Assembly: GCF_021227995.1 (NCBI RefSeq)
Contig: NZ_CP089301.1
Span: 4,588,001 to 4,652,000 of the forward strand
Direction of reading: 5' to 3'
Length of the DNA stretch: 64,000 bases
From: Novosphingobium kaempferiae
GTDB taxonomy: Bacteria; Pseudomonadota; Alphaproteobacteria; Sphingomonadales; Sphingomonadaceae
The notes under the pieces were generated by a model. That model ran no database searches and had not been told where the DNA came from. It was given only the letters and a program-made list of their open reading frames with translations. Below, one piece after another: positions 1-9,408 of this stretch (positions are counted from its first letter, which is position 1; the number at the start of each line of letters is the position of its first letter). Made by a program: the position numbers and the translations under genes.

Positions 1-546
<546 letters not shown>

Positions 547-607
547 GAAGCCCGGTCGACGGGGCGGGCCTTCCGGTCCGCTTCGTCACCCAGCGTCAAA
601 AATCGCG

Positions 608-637
608 AAGGCCGGGGGAACGCTCCCCCGGCCTTTT
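608..637 (+). terminator. Intrinsic terminator after groEL
   Basis: An 11-bp perfect stem (AAGGCCGGGGG paired with CCCCCGGCCTT) closes a six-base loop and runs into TTTT. It lies 61 bases after the groEL stop codon and is the expected end of the groESL transcript. Confidence 0.85.
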
Positions 638-783
638 CGTTTGTCTTTCGATCGCGACGCATGCGGGATCGGCCGGGGAATGCGCCGATCTATACCACTG
701 CCAATCTATACCACTGGATGATTCCCGGGCGCGGGCGAAGCGGTCATCAGGGACAGGGGAGTGAGCCATGGAGCCATGCCCCG

Positions 784-1560
784 ATGAAGATCGAGACCAT
801 CACCGCCGCCAATCCGCGCTTCGACGTGGTTCCGGCACCACGCTACGAGACTTTCGACAAGGCCGCCGACAGCGCGGCGGTCAAGTACGGCAAGCGGCTG
901 CGCAAGCCGCTCAACCGCTGGCTGGAGCGGTTCTCGCTGATGCCCGTTGGCCCGGTGCTCGATGCGGCGGAAGTACCCGGCATTTCCATCCTTCGCGACA
1001 ACTGGGAAGTCATCCGCGACGAGGCCCGCGCGGTGCTGGCCGAGCGCGGTTCGGTGCCCGCCTTCGCGAAGATTTCCCCTGACCACCGCCGCATCGCGCC
1101 GACCGCTGCGTGGAAGAGCTTCTTCTTCCGTGGCTACGGCTACGATGCCCCCGCCGGTCGCGCGAAATGCCCGAAGACCGCCGCTTTGATCGACCGGGTG
1201 CCCGGCGTCGTCGTCGCCTTCTTCTCGGTGTTCGAGCCCGGAACCGAAGTGCCGCGCCACCACGGCGTCACCAAGGCGATGCTCAACGTCCACCTCGGCC
1301 TCATGGTGCCGGGTGACGAGCGGGTCTGCGGCATCAGGGTCGCCGGGCAGGACCATGGCTGGAAGGAGGGCGAGTTCTTCGTCTTCGACGAGACCAACGA
1401 CCACTCGGCCTGGAACCGCGGACAGACGGCGCGCGTGGTGCTGTTCCTGCAGGTGCGCCGCCCGATGCGCTGGCCGGGCCGGATGGCGGGCTCCCTGTTC
1501 CTCAACGCGGTGAAGCGCACCAGCTACGTGCAGGACGCAAGGAAGGCGATCGGGGCCTGA
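784..1560 (+). CDS. Aspartyl/asparaginyl beta-hydroxylase family protein
   Basis: This 258-residue protein belongs to the Asp/Asn beta-hydroxylase family of Fe(II)/2-oxoglutarate-dependent oxygenases with a double-stranded beta-helix core. The family signature is visible: an iron-ligand histidine in PRHHG (His159/160), the second in DETNDHSAWN (His207), and an arginine in RGQTARVVLF (Arg217) suited to binding the 2-oxoglutarate carboxylate. The start is placed at an ATG with GGAG about ten bases upstream. The frame remains open to 661, but the extra N-terminus has no family character. No substrate can be named: bacterial members act on proteins, lipids or small molecules. It is cytoplasmic, with no signal peptide or membrane segment, and appears to be a single-gene transcript. 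Confidence 0.8.
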   Translation: MKIETITAANPRFDVVPAPRYETFDKAADSAAVKYGKRLRKPLNRWLERFSLMPVGPVLDAAEVPGISILRDNWEVIRDEARAVLAERGSVPAFAKISPDHRRIAPTAAWKSFFFRGYGYDAPAGRAKCPKTAALIDRVPGVVVAFFSVFEPGTEVPRHHGVTKAMLNVHLGLMVPGDERVCGIRVAGQDHGWKEGEFFVFDETNDHSAWNRGQTARVVLFLQVRRPMRWPGRMAGSLFLNAVKRTSYVQDARKAIGA

Positions 1561-1764
1561 GCGGCGTTCAGCCCACGGCCATGCCGCCTCTGTCACATTA
1601 CCGTGATCACGGATGGCGAAGAAAACTTCGTTCATCTGCGTGAAAGGAAAGTGCGCATTTCGGAAATCGCCGCAAGATAGACGCGGTTCGTCGCTGGACT
1701 CTGGCGTTTCGTCGCTCAGGCGTTAACCGAATGGGAGTATGGACGAAGGTAGGGTGTGGGCTGC

Positions 1765-2826
1765 ATGACCGGGGCAGACCGACTTTTCGCGCGGTGCCGC
1801 ACAGGCACCGGACGCTTTCTCGCCGCTGCGACGCTGCTCGCAGCCGCCGCGCTGCCGCTTGGCGTGCAGGCCAAGCAACTCGATCCGCTGGAGCATCCCA
1901 GCGAGAAGGTGGTGCAGGTCCAGAACAGCTTCGATGATCTGTTCGGCACCGAGCAGCGTGGGCCGCGTACCTATTCCTCGCCGTTCGGGCAGCAGCTTGC
2001 CGCGGTCGCCAATGCCTCGCAGGGCCGCATCGGCGTCGCCGCGATGGACCTCACCAGCGGGCGCATGGTCGACGTGCTGGGCGACCAGCGCTTTCCGATG
2101 GCCAGCACCAGCAAGATCGCCATCGCCGCGACCTTCCTCGAGGGCGTGGACAAGGGCAAGTGGAGCCTCTCCAGCGAATTCCCGCTGATGGTCCCGGTCG
2201 CCTCGCGCCCGTTCTCCAGCGCCATCGCACCCGTGCGACCGGGCGAGTACATGACCGCCTCGCGCCTGATCGAGCTGATGATCACCCGCTCGAACAACTA
2301 CGCCACCGACGCGCTGCTCAAGGTCGTCGGCGGCCCCAAGGCGGTCAACGCCTGGATCGAGCGCGCGGGCATCGACGACTGGCACATCGACCGCGACATC
2401 GCGACGCTGGTACGCGACGACGGCGCCATCGACCCCGCCCGCGTGGTCGACAAGCGCGACAGCGCCACCCCCAAGGCGATGGTGAGCCTGCTCGCGGGTA
2501 TCTATCAGGGCAAGTGGCTCAGCCCGTCGAGCCGCGGCGTCATCATGGGGGCCATGAGCCGCTGCCTCACCGGCAAGCGTCGCATTCCGGCGGGCTTGCC
2601 CGCCGACGTGCAGGTCTCGCACAAGACCGGCTCGCTCAACAACACGTCGAGCGACGTGGGCATCATCCAGACCCCGGACGGGCGCGTCTTCGCGGTCGCC
2701 ATCTACGTCACCGGGCAGGGCGGTCGCCCCGGTCGCGAGACCCGCATCGCCAGTATCGCGCGCACGATCTACAACGGCTACCTCGCCGAAGGCCCGAACT
2801 TCCCGCGCAGCGCGTCGTCGCGTTAA
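1765..2826 (+). CDS. Exported class-A-type serine hydrolase (beta-lactamase fold)
   Basis: A 353-residue secreted protein with an N-terminal signal peptide ending near VQA-KQ. It has the three hallmarks of the penicillin-binding/beta-lactamase fold: SxxK (STSK, Ser114 and Lys117), SxN (SNN, 176-178) and KTG (287-289). A stretch resembling class A enzymes (RDSATPKAM) follows. I do not see the ExxLN omega-loop motif carrying the deacylating glutamate of true class A beta-lactamases, so a peptidoglycan-related or peptidase role is more likely than antibiotic resistance. An in-frame GTG at 1756 is an alternative start; the ATG is better placed relative to the AAGGTAGGG upstream. A long palindromic repeat begins one base after the stop. 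Confidence 0.8.
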   Translation: MTGADRLFARCRTGTGRFLAAATLLAAAALPLGVQAKQLDPLEHPSEKVVQVQNSFDDLFGTEQRGPRTYSSPFGQQLAAVANASQGRIGVAAMDLTSGRMVDVLGDQRFPMASTSKIAIAATFLEGVDKGKWSLSSEFPLMVPVASRPFSSAIAPVRPGEYMTASRLIELMITRSNNYATDALLKVVGGPKAVNAWIERAGIDDWHIDRDIATLVRDDGAIDPARVVDKRDSATPKAMVSLLAGIYQGKWLSPSSRGVIMGAMSRCLTGKRRIPAGLPADVQVSHKTGSLNNTSSDVGIIQTPDGRVFAVAIYVTGQGGRPGRETRIASIARTIYNGYLAEGPNFPRSASSR

Positions 2827-2955
2827 TTCCTCCCCGAGCTTGTCTCGGGGAGGTGGCAGTCGCGTAGCGACTGACGGAGGGGGGATTGCCTTGCCTCTCC
2901 CCCTCCACCACCGCTTCGCGGCGGTCCCCCTCTCCGAGACAAGCTCGGGGAGGAA
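2827..2955. repeat. Palindromic intergenic repeat, family A copy 1
   Basis: Outer arms TTCCTCCCCGAGCTTGTCTC and its near-complement end this 129-bp element. Inner complementary segments (GGTGGCAGTCGC, CCCCTCCACCACCGC) lie between them. The same element recurs at 15905 and, rearranged, at 39277. It begins directly after a stop codon and carries no gene. Confidence 0.85.
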
Positions 2956-2956
2956 T

Positions 2957-2983
2957 AAAAAAGGGGCCCGTGAAGGCCCCTTT
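2957..2983 (-). terminator. Intrinsic terminator of the small lipoprotein gene
   Basis: Read on the minus strand, the stem GGGGCC/GGCCCC, extended by A-T pairs, is followed by a run of six T. It lies about 25 bases beyond the stop of the lipoprotein gene at 3009. Confidence 0.75.
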
Positions 2984-3008
2984 CCCATTTCAAGCTGACC
3001 CGAAAAGA

Positions 3009-3335
3009 TCAGTTGGTATGCGGGTTGCCGTCGGTGTGCTCGTCGAGTTCCTTGGCAACGTCGTTCGCGGCCTTCTCGGCGTCGGCGGCGATGTCGTCGG
3101 TGGTCTTCTCGGCGCTCTTGGCGGCGTCCTTGGCCGCGTCGGCGGTGTCGTTGGCGGCTTCCGAAGCCTTGTCCCCGGCAGAGCCGAGCGCGTCGCCCAC
3201 GTCCGAAGCGGTGGCTTCGATGTCGTCACCGGCGGACGATGCGGCTTCGCTGGCGGAATCCTGGGTCTGCTGCGAGCATGCGGCCAGCGACATGGCGGCC
3301 ACGGCTGCTGCGGCGGCGAAAACGATCTTGCGCAT
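3009..3335 (-). CDS. Small alanine-rich lipoprotein
   Basis: This 108-residue protein begins with a lipoprotein signal sequence: charged MRK, a hydrophobic alanine-rich stretch and the lipobox LAAC with the modified cysteine near residue 20. The mature part is low-complexity, rich in Ala, Asp, Ser and Lys, with repeated heptad-like units such as AADAAKDAAK and AEKAANDVAKEL that predict a long helix or coiled coil. The layout recalls entericidin-like or LEA-like stress lipoproteins, but no specific family can be assigned. AGAGGG about 15 bases before the ATG is the likely ribosome site. It is transcribed divergently from polA and has its own terminator. Confidence 0.75.
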   Translation of the reverse strand: MRKIVFAAAAAVAAMSLAACSQQTQDSASEAASSAGDDIEATASDVGDALGSAGDKASEAANDTADAAKDAAKSAEKTTDDIAADAEKAANDVAKELDEHTDGNPHTN

Positions 3336-3541
3336 TGGTCTTCTATCCCTCTTTCTGCGAGTTACCCCGTCGGCGTTGCCGCCGCGTGAGCCTCCTTGTC
3401 AGTGGGCTCAGACCCGTGGGTAAGAGGGGCCGTGCGGCGTTTCAAGCGCAGCGCCAAAACTCCTATGGACATGCACGGTTCCTGCACATCCAAGAAATCA
3501 CCGCTGCTGACGGCGGCACCATGCGCTGCTAGGGATCGAGG

Positions 3542-6382
3542 ATGGATTCCAAGCAGCACCTCTACCTCGTCGACGGCTCGGCCTACATCTTCCGCGCCTA
3601 TCACCGCCTGCCGCCGCTCACCAACCCGGAAGGGGCGCCCGTGGGGGCAGTCTACGGCTACACGACGATGCTGTGGAAGCTGGCGGACGACCTCAACAAG
3701 GCTGACGGTCCGACGCACCTCGCGGTGATCCTCGATGCCGGGAGCCACTCGTTCCGCAACGACATCTACGAGGACTACAAGGCCAACCGCCCGCCGCCGC
3801 CCGAAGACCTCGTCCCGCAGTTCCCGCTGATCCGCGACGCGACTCGCGCCTTCTCGCTGCCCTGCATCGAAGAAGTGGGCTTCGAGGCGGACGACCTCAT
3901 CGCCTCCTACGCCCGCGCCGCCACCGCGCAGGGCTGGGACGTGACGATCGTGTCGTCGGACAAGGATCTGATGCAGCTCGTCGGCAAGTGCGGCATCGGC
4001 GGCGGCTGCGTCGACATGCTCGACACGATGAAGAACCAGCGCATCGACATCCCCGAAGTGATCGAGAAGTTCGGCGTTCCCCCCGAGAAGGTGGGCGACG
4101 TCCTCGCGCTGATGGGCGACGCGGTAGACAACGTCCCCGGCGTCTACGGCGTCGGCCCCAAGACCGCGACCAAGCTGATCCAGGACTACGGCGATCTCGA
4201 AAGCGCGCTCGCCGCCGCACCGGAGATGAAGAAGTCCAAGCTGCAGGAGCGCCTGATCGAGCAGGCCGAGCAGGCGCGGCTGTCCAAGGTGCTGGTGACG
4301 CTGAAGGAGGACTGCATCCTCCCGATGGCGCTGGAGGACTTCAAGCTCGACGCCATTCCGCCCGAGCCGCTGGCCGCGTTCCTCAGTACCCACGGCTTCA
4401 CCAGCCTGCTGAAGCGCCTCGACACCGGCCACGGCAGCCCCGAGCGCGCGACGCAGCTGAACCCCGCCAAGGCGGTGACCGCCGCCGCCAACCCGCTCGA
4501 AGGCGCGGCTCGCCAGCCTCTGCCCGAATGGCCCGCGATCGACCGCGAGGCCTACAAGTGCGTCACCACCGAGGCCGAACTGGACGAATGGATCGCCAAG
4601 GCTTTTGCCGCGCGTCTGGTCGCGGTGGACACCGAAACCTCGATGCTGGACGCGATGCGCGCCGACCTCGCGGGCATCTCGATGGCGGTCGGCCCCAACG
4701 AGGCTTGCTACATCCCTCTGGGCCACGGCGGTTCCGACATGTTCGCCGAGAAGCCCGTTCAAGTGCCGCTAGGTGTCGCTCTGTCCCGTCTCAAGCCGCT
4801 GCTGGAGAGCGATGCGGTGCTGAAAGTGGGCCAGAACATCAAGTACGACCTTAACGTCCTGTCCCGCCACGGCATCGAGGTTGCCCCCATCGACGACACC
4901 ATGATCGTCAGCTTCTGCCTCGATGCCGGTCGCTCGATGGACGGTATCGGCGGCGGTCACGGCATGGACGAACTGGCGCAGCGCCACCTGCTCCACACCA
5001 CGCTGACGTTCAAGGAAATCTGCGGCACCGGCAAGAAGGCGATCCCCTTCGGCGAAGTCCCGCTCGATCGCGCGACGCAGTATGCGGCGGAGGACGCCGA
5101 CGTCACCTGGCGACTCCACAGCGCCCTTAAACCGCGGCTTTCCTACGAAGGTGGCACACGCATCTATGAGCGCGTCGACCGTCCGCTGATCCCGGTCGTC
5201 GCGCAGATGGAGCGCAACGGCGTCAAGGTCGACCGGGAGAAACTGTCCGGCCTCTCCAGCCAGTTCGCCGAGGCCATCGGTGCGCTGGAGAAGGAGATCT
5301 TCGAGAAGGTCGGGCAGGAATTCACCATCGGCAGCCCCAAGCAGCTGGGCGACATCCTGTTCGACAAGCTCGGCTACAAGGGCGGCAAGAAGGGCAAGAG
5401 CGGCCAGTATTCCACCGACCAGTCGGTGCTGGAAAAGCTGGCGGCCGATGGCGAGGTGGTCGCCACCAAGGTGCTGGAATGGCGCCAGCTGTCCAAGCTG
5501 CGCTCCACCTACACCGAGGCGCTGCAGGCGGCGATCAACCCGGCGACGGGGCGCGTCCATACCAGCTACAGCCTCGTCGGCGCGCAGACCGGGCGGCTGT
5601 CCTCCACCGACCCGAACCTCCAGAACATCCCGATCCGCACCGAGATCGGCCGCCAGATCCGCGACTGCTTCGTGGCCGAGCCGGGCAACGTCCTGCTCGC
5701 CGCCGACTATTCGCAGATCGAGCTGCGCCTCGCCGCGCACATGGCCGACGTGCCGAGCCTCAAGGACGCCTTCGCGCAGGGTGAGGACATCCACGCCCGC
5801 ACCGCGACGGAGATGTTCGGCACCGTCGACCGCGATACGCGCGGGCGGGCGAAGACGATCAACTTCGCGATCCTCTACGGCATCTCGCGCTGGGGCCTCG
5901 CGGGCCGTCTGGGCACGTCTTCCGACGAGGCGCAGGCCATGATCGACCGTTATTTCGAGCGCTTCCCCGGCATCCAGCGCTACATCCACGAGACGCTGGA
6001 GAGCGTGCGCGCCAAGGGCTATTCGGAGACGCTGTTCGGCCGCAAGACGTGGTTCCCGCGCATCAACTCCAAGAACCAGGCCGAGCGGCAGGGTTCCGAG
6101 CGCGCGGCGATCAATGCGCCGATCCAGGGCACCAGCGCTGATATCATCAAGCGCGCGATGGTCCGCATGAACCCGGCGCTGGCCGAGGCGGGACTGCCGA
6201 ACGTGCGCATGCTGCTGCAGGTCCACGACGAACTCGTCTTCGAGCTGCCCGAGGGCGACGTCGCCGCCGCGTCCCCGGTGATCGAGCGGGTCATGGCCGA
6301 GGCGGCGCTGCCCGCCGTCACCCTCGACGTGCCGCTCGGCATCGAGATCGGCCACGGCGCGAGCTGGGGCGCGGCGCACTGA
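3542..6382 (+). CDS. polA: DNA polymerase I
   Basis: A 946-residue DNA polymerase I that fills gaps and removes RNA primers during replication and repair. All three domains are present. The 5'-3' exonuclease (about 1-290) contains SSDKDLMQL and GDAVDNVPGVYGVGPKTA. The 3'-5' proofreading exonuclease (about 340-530) keeps its catalytic Asp363 and Glu365 in VDTETSML and a YAAEDADVT motif. The polymerase domain has motif A DYSQIELRL (Asp722), motif B with Lys771 and Tyr779 (KTINFAILYG), and motif C VHDELVFEL (Asp896). Proofreading should therefore be active. The ATG follows GGGATCGAGG and the N-terminus matches the family. It appears to be a single gene. Confidence 0.97.
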   Translation: MDSKQHLYLVDGSAYIFRAYHRLPPLTNPEGAPVGAVYGYTTMLWKLADDLNKADGPTHLAVILDAGSHSFRNDIYEDYKANRPPPPEDLVPQFPLIRDATRAFSLPCIEEVGFEADDLIASYARAATAQGWDVTIVSSDKDLMQLVGKCGIGGGCVDMLDTMKNQRIDIPEVIEKFGVPPEKVGDVLALMGDAVDNVPGVYGVGPKTATKLIQDYGDLESALAAAPEMKKSKLQERLIEQAEQARLSKVLVTLKEDCILPMALEDFKLDAIPPEPLAAFLSTHGFTSLLKRLDTGHGSPERATQLNPAKAVTAAANPLEGAARQPLPEWPAIDREAYKCVTTEAELDEWIAKAFAARLVAVDTETSMLDAMRADLAGISMAVGPNEACYIPLGHGGSDMFAEKPVQVPLGVALSRLKPLLESDAVLKVGQNIKYDLNVLSRHGIEVAPIDDTMIVSFCLDAGRSMDGIGGGHGMDELAQRHLLHTTLTFKEICGTGKKAIPFGEVPLDRATQYAAEDADVTWRLHSALKPRLSYEGGTRIYERVDRPLIPVVAQMERNGVKVDREKLSGLSSQFAEAIGALEKEIFEKVGQEFTIGSPKQLGDILFDKLGYKGGKKGKSGQYSTDQSVLEKLAADGEVVATKVLEWRQLSKLRSTYTEALQAAINPATGRVHTSYSLVGAQTGRLSSTDPNLQNIPIRTEIGRQIRDCFVAEPGNVLLAADYSQIELRLAAHMADVPSLKDAFAQGEDIHARTATEMFGTVDRDTRGRAKTINFAILYGISRWGLAGRLGTSSDEAQAMIDRYFERFPGIQRYIHETLESVRAKGYSETLFGRKTWFPRINSKNQAERQGSERAAINAPIQGTSADIIKRAMVRMNPALAEAGLPNVRMLLQVHDELVFELPEGDVAAASPVIERVMAEAALPAVTLDVPLGIEIGHGASWGAAH

Positions 6383-6445
6383 GCCTGCCGCGAGGCGAAC
6401 CGTTCAGGGGCTGAAACTGCTGCGTTGCAGCATAGTTTCAACCCC

Positions 6446-7600
6446 ATGATCGACTTCATCGAACGTAACGTCGCCGGGCTGCCCAACTGGGCCGAACAGC
6501 CGGTGCTCGCGATCCTGGCCGGGCTCGCGGGCGTCGTGATCGCGCTTGCCGTCCATGCCGTGCTGTTCCGCGTGCTCCACCGCGTCGCGCGGCAGAGCAC
6601 GGGGGAGGCGGACGATCTGGTCGTCAATCGCCTGCATCGCCCGACCCGCTGGGCCTTCGTCTCGATCGGCATCGTGCTGGCGGCGCGGGAGACGCCCGCG
6701 CTCGAATCGGTGTGGGAGCGGTTCGCGCCCTTCGTCATGCCGCTGCTGACCGGCTGGGTGGCCATCGCCATCCTGCGGGCCTTCATCGAGGCGATGATCG
6801 TGCGGGCCGACATCACCGTCGAGAACAACCGCAACGCCCGCCGCCGCCGGACGCGGCTGGGGATCATGAGCCGCCTCGGCACCTTCCTGATCGTGTTCCT
6901 CACGATCTCGGGCATGCTGGCCTCGATCCCCGGGGTGAAGGAGATCGGCGTCACGCTGATGGCCTCCGCGGGCCTTGCCGCGCTCGCCGTCGGCGCCGCC
7001 GCGCAGCCGGCGCTCAAGGCGCTGATCGCGGGCATCCAGATGGCGATGACCGAGCCGATCTCCATCGACGACGTCATCATCCTCGACGGCGAGTGGGGCC
7101 GCATCGAGGATATCCGCACCACTTACGTCGTCGTGCGCCTGTGGGACGACCGCCGCCTCGTCGTGCCGTCCAACCGCTTTCTGGAGGACACCTTCCAGAA
7201 CTGGACCAAGACCACCTCGCAACTGCTCGGCACCGTGTTCCTCTACCTCGACCACGGGGTCGACATCGGCCCGATCCGCGAGGAGTACACCCGCCAGATC
7301 AAGGCCCATCGCCTGTTCGACGGGCGGGCGCAGATCCTCCAGGTTACCGACTGCCGCGACGCCACGCTCGAAGTGCGCCTGCTGATGAGCGCCCGCGACG
7401 GACCGACCCTGTTCGACCTGCGCTGCGAGATCCGCGAGGGCATGATGGACTGGATCCGCCGCGAGATGCCCGAGGCCCTCGCCCGCCGCCGCCAGTTGCA
7501 GGTCGCCCCGATGGAACTCGCCGCCACACCCTCGATGATGGATGCCTTCGCGGGGAAGGGCAACGGCATCGGAGACGTCAGGCCCGGGCCGCCGAACTGA
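6446..7600 (+). CDS. MscS-family mechanosensitive ion channel
   Basis: A 384-residue inner-membrane protein of the small-conductance mechanosensitive channel family, which releases solutes on hypo-osmotic shock. Hydrophobic helices lie near residues 20-45, 70-90, 100-125 and 150-170. Next comes the glycine/alanine-rich pore helix (GLAALAVGAAAQPALKALIAG) and the beta domain with DDVIILDGEWGRIEDI, TTYVVVRLWDDRRLVVPSN and FLEDTFQNWTK, all typical of MscS. A soluble alpha/beta C-terminal domain follows. A TTG seven codons upstream is an alternative start. It lies 63 bases after polA on the same strand and is probably transcribed separately. Confidence 0.9.
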   Translation: MIDFIERNVAGLPNWAEQPVLAILAGLAGVVIALAVHAVLFRVLHRVARQSTGEADDLVVNRLHRPTRWAFVSIGIVLAARETPALESVWERFAPFVMPLLTGWVAIAILRAFIEAMIVRADITVENNRNARRRRTRLGIMSRLGTFLIVFLTISGMLASIPGVKEIGVTLMASAGLAALAVGAAAQPALKALIAGIQMAMTEPISIDDVIILDGEWGRIEDIRTTYVVVRLWDDRRLVVPSNRFLEDTFQNWTKTTSQLLGTVFLYLDHGVDIGPIREEYTRQIKAHRLFDGRAQILQVTDCRDATLEVRLLMSARDGPTLFDLRCEIREGMMDWIRREMPEALARRRQLQVAPMELAATPSMMDAFAGKGNGIGDVRPGPPN

Positions 7601-8032
7601 GGCTTTCGTTCATACAGAAGCGGGTTGATGTGTCGCGGGGTGAGGGGACTTGCGGTGACGAAAAATCGTTAATTTGTAGTTATTTGCCGGTTATGCTCGG
7701 TTAAAATCCGCCTTGTGATGTGTGACCTTCCGCGTGCAAGGCGCGTGGCTTTGTCATGCGCGCAGACGACTGGCGGAGATATCGCCACCTCCCGCGGCGG
7801 CGCCGCAGCCCCTCCGATCCAGCATCTCAACGCAGGCATGAATGCTGGCTCTGGTCCAACGATATTCGGCGTTCGTCCGGCGGTGCGATCTGGATGCGTG
7901 AGGCTGGGTCATGCCGGGGAGGGTATGACGAGGCGGGGGATGTAGGAAAGTGGCGGCCAATGTGAAGGGGCTACAATACGCCGTTTGTCGCCTTCCCACA
8001 CTTGGGCGCGCTCATATTGAGCGCAATATCCC
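7601..8032. other. Gene-free left flank of the AT-rich island
   Basis: Between the MscS gene and the orphan gene at 8084 there are only short overlapping open frames on both strands, none with a recognisable domain, convincing ribosome site or conserved character. Composition falls from the GC-rich norm around 7660-7700. No tRNA, integrase or transposase remnant is visible. It may be a decayed insertion or the regulatory upstream region of the next gene. Confidence 0.5.
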
Positions 8033-8060
8033 TTCAAAATGGAGCAATCGCCGATATAGT
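8033..8060 (+). promoter_or_regulatory. Predicted sigma70-type promoter of the orphan membrane protein
   Basis: TTCAAA and TATAGT hexamers are separated by 16 bases, and the -10 ends 23 bases before the ATG at 8084. The leader would be under 20 bases and contains GGGGG as the ribosome site. Confidence 0.5.
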
Positions 8061-8083
8061 TCCCTCAAAGCGCTGGGGGCAAA

Positions 8084-9166
8084 ATGTCGGAAATCGGTAA
8101 GAACTGGAACGGCTACATATTTGGCACAAATACTGGAAAAGTGTCTGTGCAGATGGAGGGCGAAAATAACGCGCTCACCGGAATTATCAGGATCGCCGAC
8201 GATAATCACGGTGTATCGGTCTTCAATGTCACTGGGACGTATATAGACGGGAAAATTGAACTTAAAGGAAAGGTTGTCCCAGCATCGCAGGCGTCCGACA
8301 TCCAATATGGTGAAATCACTGTAAGTGGTGCGCTAACTCCTGAGGGCCGTCTCAATGGTCAGTGGTCGTCTACGATTGGAACCGGCGGTACATTTCAACT
8401 ATATCCACATCTCGTTCCAAGTGCGCCATTAGTGGGGCCAGAATTGGAGCAATTGAATACTGCGGTTAGAACGTTAGGCGCGGTTAGGCTTTATGCCGAT
8501 AATGTTCGGGCGCTCATTCAACAGATATGTAAAGACTTCACAGCAAAGCGGCCTATCGTAACTTATTTTGCAAATACCGGCGAGCGGACCGTATATGCGG
8601 AAGATTTTGATGCAATTTTGGATACGCTCCCCGACCTCCAATATTTGAAAATAAATATTCAAGAGCCAGAGAAAAATGGGATAAATAAAGTTGTAATAAT
8701 AGAGCTAACCTCTAGTGGGGAAAATGTTATTCGAGTGCAGAGCGCACAAGAATCTTGGGCTATAGGGAAGGCTGAGGCGTTGCTTGCGCATTTACGCGAT
8801 CATCAACGTAGTCTTGCGACACATTTTAGGAAATTTGGTCTAACGCCAAATCTTATTTTAAATGTAGTGTCGCTTGCGGCTCTTCCGGGTCTGTCGGATT
8901 TCTGGAGAAGGCTTGCTTTTGCTATCAGCGTTCTTTGCCTTCAAACGCTGTATGCCTTTTTGCATCAAAAGTTTGTGCCGAATTTCGTGCTGTATTCGGC
9001 TGTTACGAAACCATCACGATTGGCAAAAATTTGGCCTGGTGCGGCCTCTTGGTTTCTCGCACTCGTCGGAACGGTTCTGGGCGCGATAATCTACGGCGTC
9101 TTGCAAGGCGAGCTTAATGGGAAATCACCACTTTTGAAAGTCATACACGAGTTTTTGAGGTTTTAA
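8084..9166 (+). CDS. Orphan AT-rich membrane protein of unknown function
   Basis: A 360-residue protein that I do not recognise. Three parts are visible. Residues 1-105 are beta-rich, with alternating NWNGYIFGTNTGKVSVQ, ALTGIIRI and GRLNGQWSSTIGTGGTF strands like a small barrel or sandwich. Residues 110-250 are a mixed alpha/beta domain with charged helices (ESWAIGKAEALLAHLRDHQR). The C-terminus has two clear membrane helices (about 277-294 and 323-340) and perhaps a third near 255-270, ending in a short basic tail. Its base composition is sharply different from the window: 13 of 60 bases at 8641-8700 are G or C. GGGGG five bases before the ATG supports the start. Horizontal acquisition is likely; the role is unknown. 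Confidence 0.75.
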   Translation: MSEIGKNWNGYIFGTNTGKVSVQMEGENNALTGIIRIADDNHGVSVFNVTGTYIDGKIELKGKVVPASQASDIQYGEITVSGALTPEGRLNGQWSSTIGTGGTFQLYPHLVPSAPLVGPELEQLNTAVRTLGAVRLYADNVRALIQQICKDFTAKRPIVTYFANTGERTVYAEDFDAILDTLPDLQYLKINIQEPEKNGINKVVIIELTSSGENVIRVQSAQESWAIGKAEALLAHLRDHQRSLATHFRKFGLTPNLILNVVSLAALPGLSDFWRRLAFAISVLCLQTLYAFLHQKFVPNFVLYSAVTKPSRLAKIWPGAASWFLALVGTVLGAIIYGVLQGELNGKSPLLKVIHEFLRF

Positions 9167-9365
9167 CAAAATCCGCTGCAAATGGGGTATTAGAAATAAA
9201 TGGAGTCTGCAAAAGATTAGATACTAATAGAATATTCCTCCAGTAATCCGATAATCCGCAATCGTTCAGAACAGTCTCCGAATACCGCAAGTTCGCCAAT
9301 TCGCGGGAGCGCGAGGGCGATGGCCCTCGCATCTCCTCTTCTCCATTCCTCCCCGCCTGAAACAG
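9167..9365. other. Gene-free 3' flank of the AT-rich island
   Basis: No convincing coding frame. The first 80 bases share the AT-rich composition of the preceding gene; GC content recovers after about 9250. An 8-bp perfect hairpin (GCGAGGGC/GCCCTCGC, 9311-9330) precedes the terminator at 9366, so a structured 3' untranslated region or a small RNA could lie here. Confidence 0.4.
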
Positions 9366-9394
9366 AAAAGCCCGGCCGAACCGACCGGGCTTTT
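9366..9394. terminator. Bidirectional intrinsic terminator
   Basis: AAAAGCCCGG and CCGGGCTTTT form a 10-bp stem around a nine-base loop, flanked by A and T runs that allow termination in both directions. It could end plus-strand transcripts from the orphan gene and minus-strand transcripts from the Cdc48 gene. Confidence 0.75.
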
Positions 9395-9408
9395 GCATTC
9401 CATCCCTA

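Noticed and set aside
1765..2826. Antibiotic-resistance class A beta-lactamase
   Set aside because: The omega-loop ExxLN glutamate is not visible, so resistance cannot be claimed from the fold alone.
7754..7999. An 81-codon minus-strand frame in the left flank of the island
   Set aside because: No ribosome site, no recognisable domain, and several overlapping frames of similar length on the other strand.
7601..9400. AT-rich island as a prophage or integrated element
   Set aside because: No integrase, transposase, tRNA target or flanking direct repeat was found; only foreign composition and one orphan gene support transfer.
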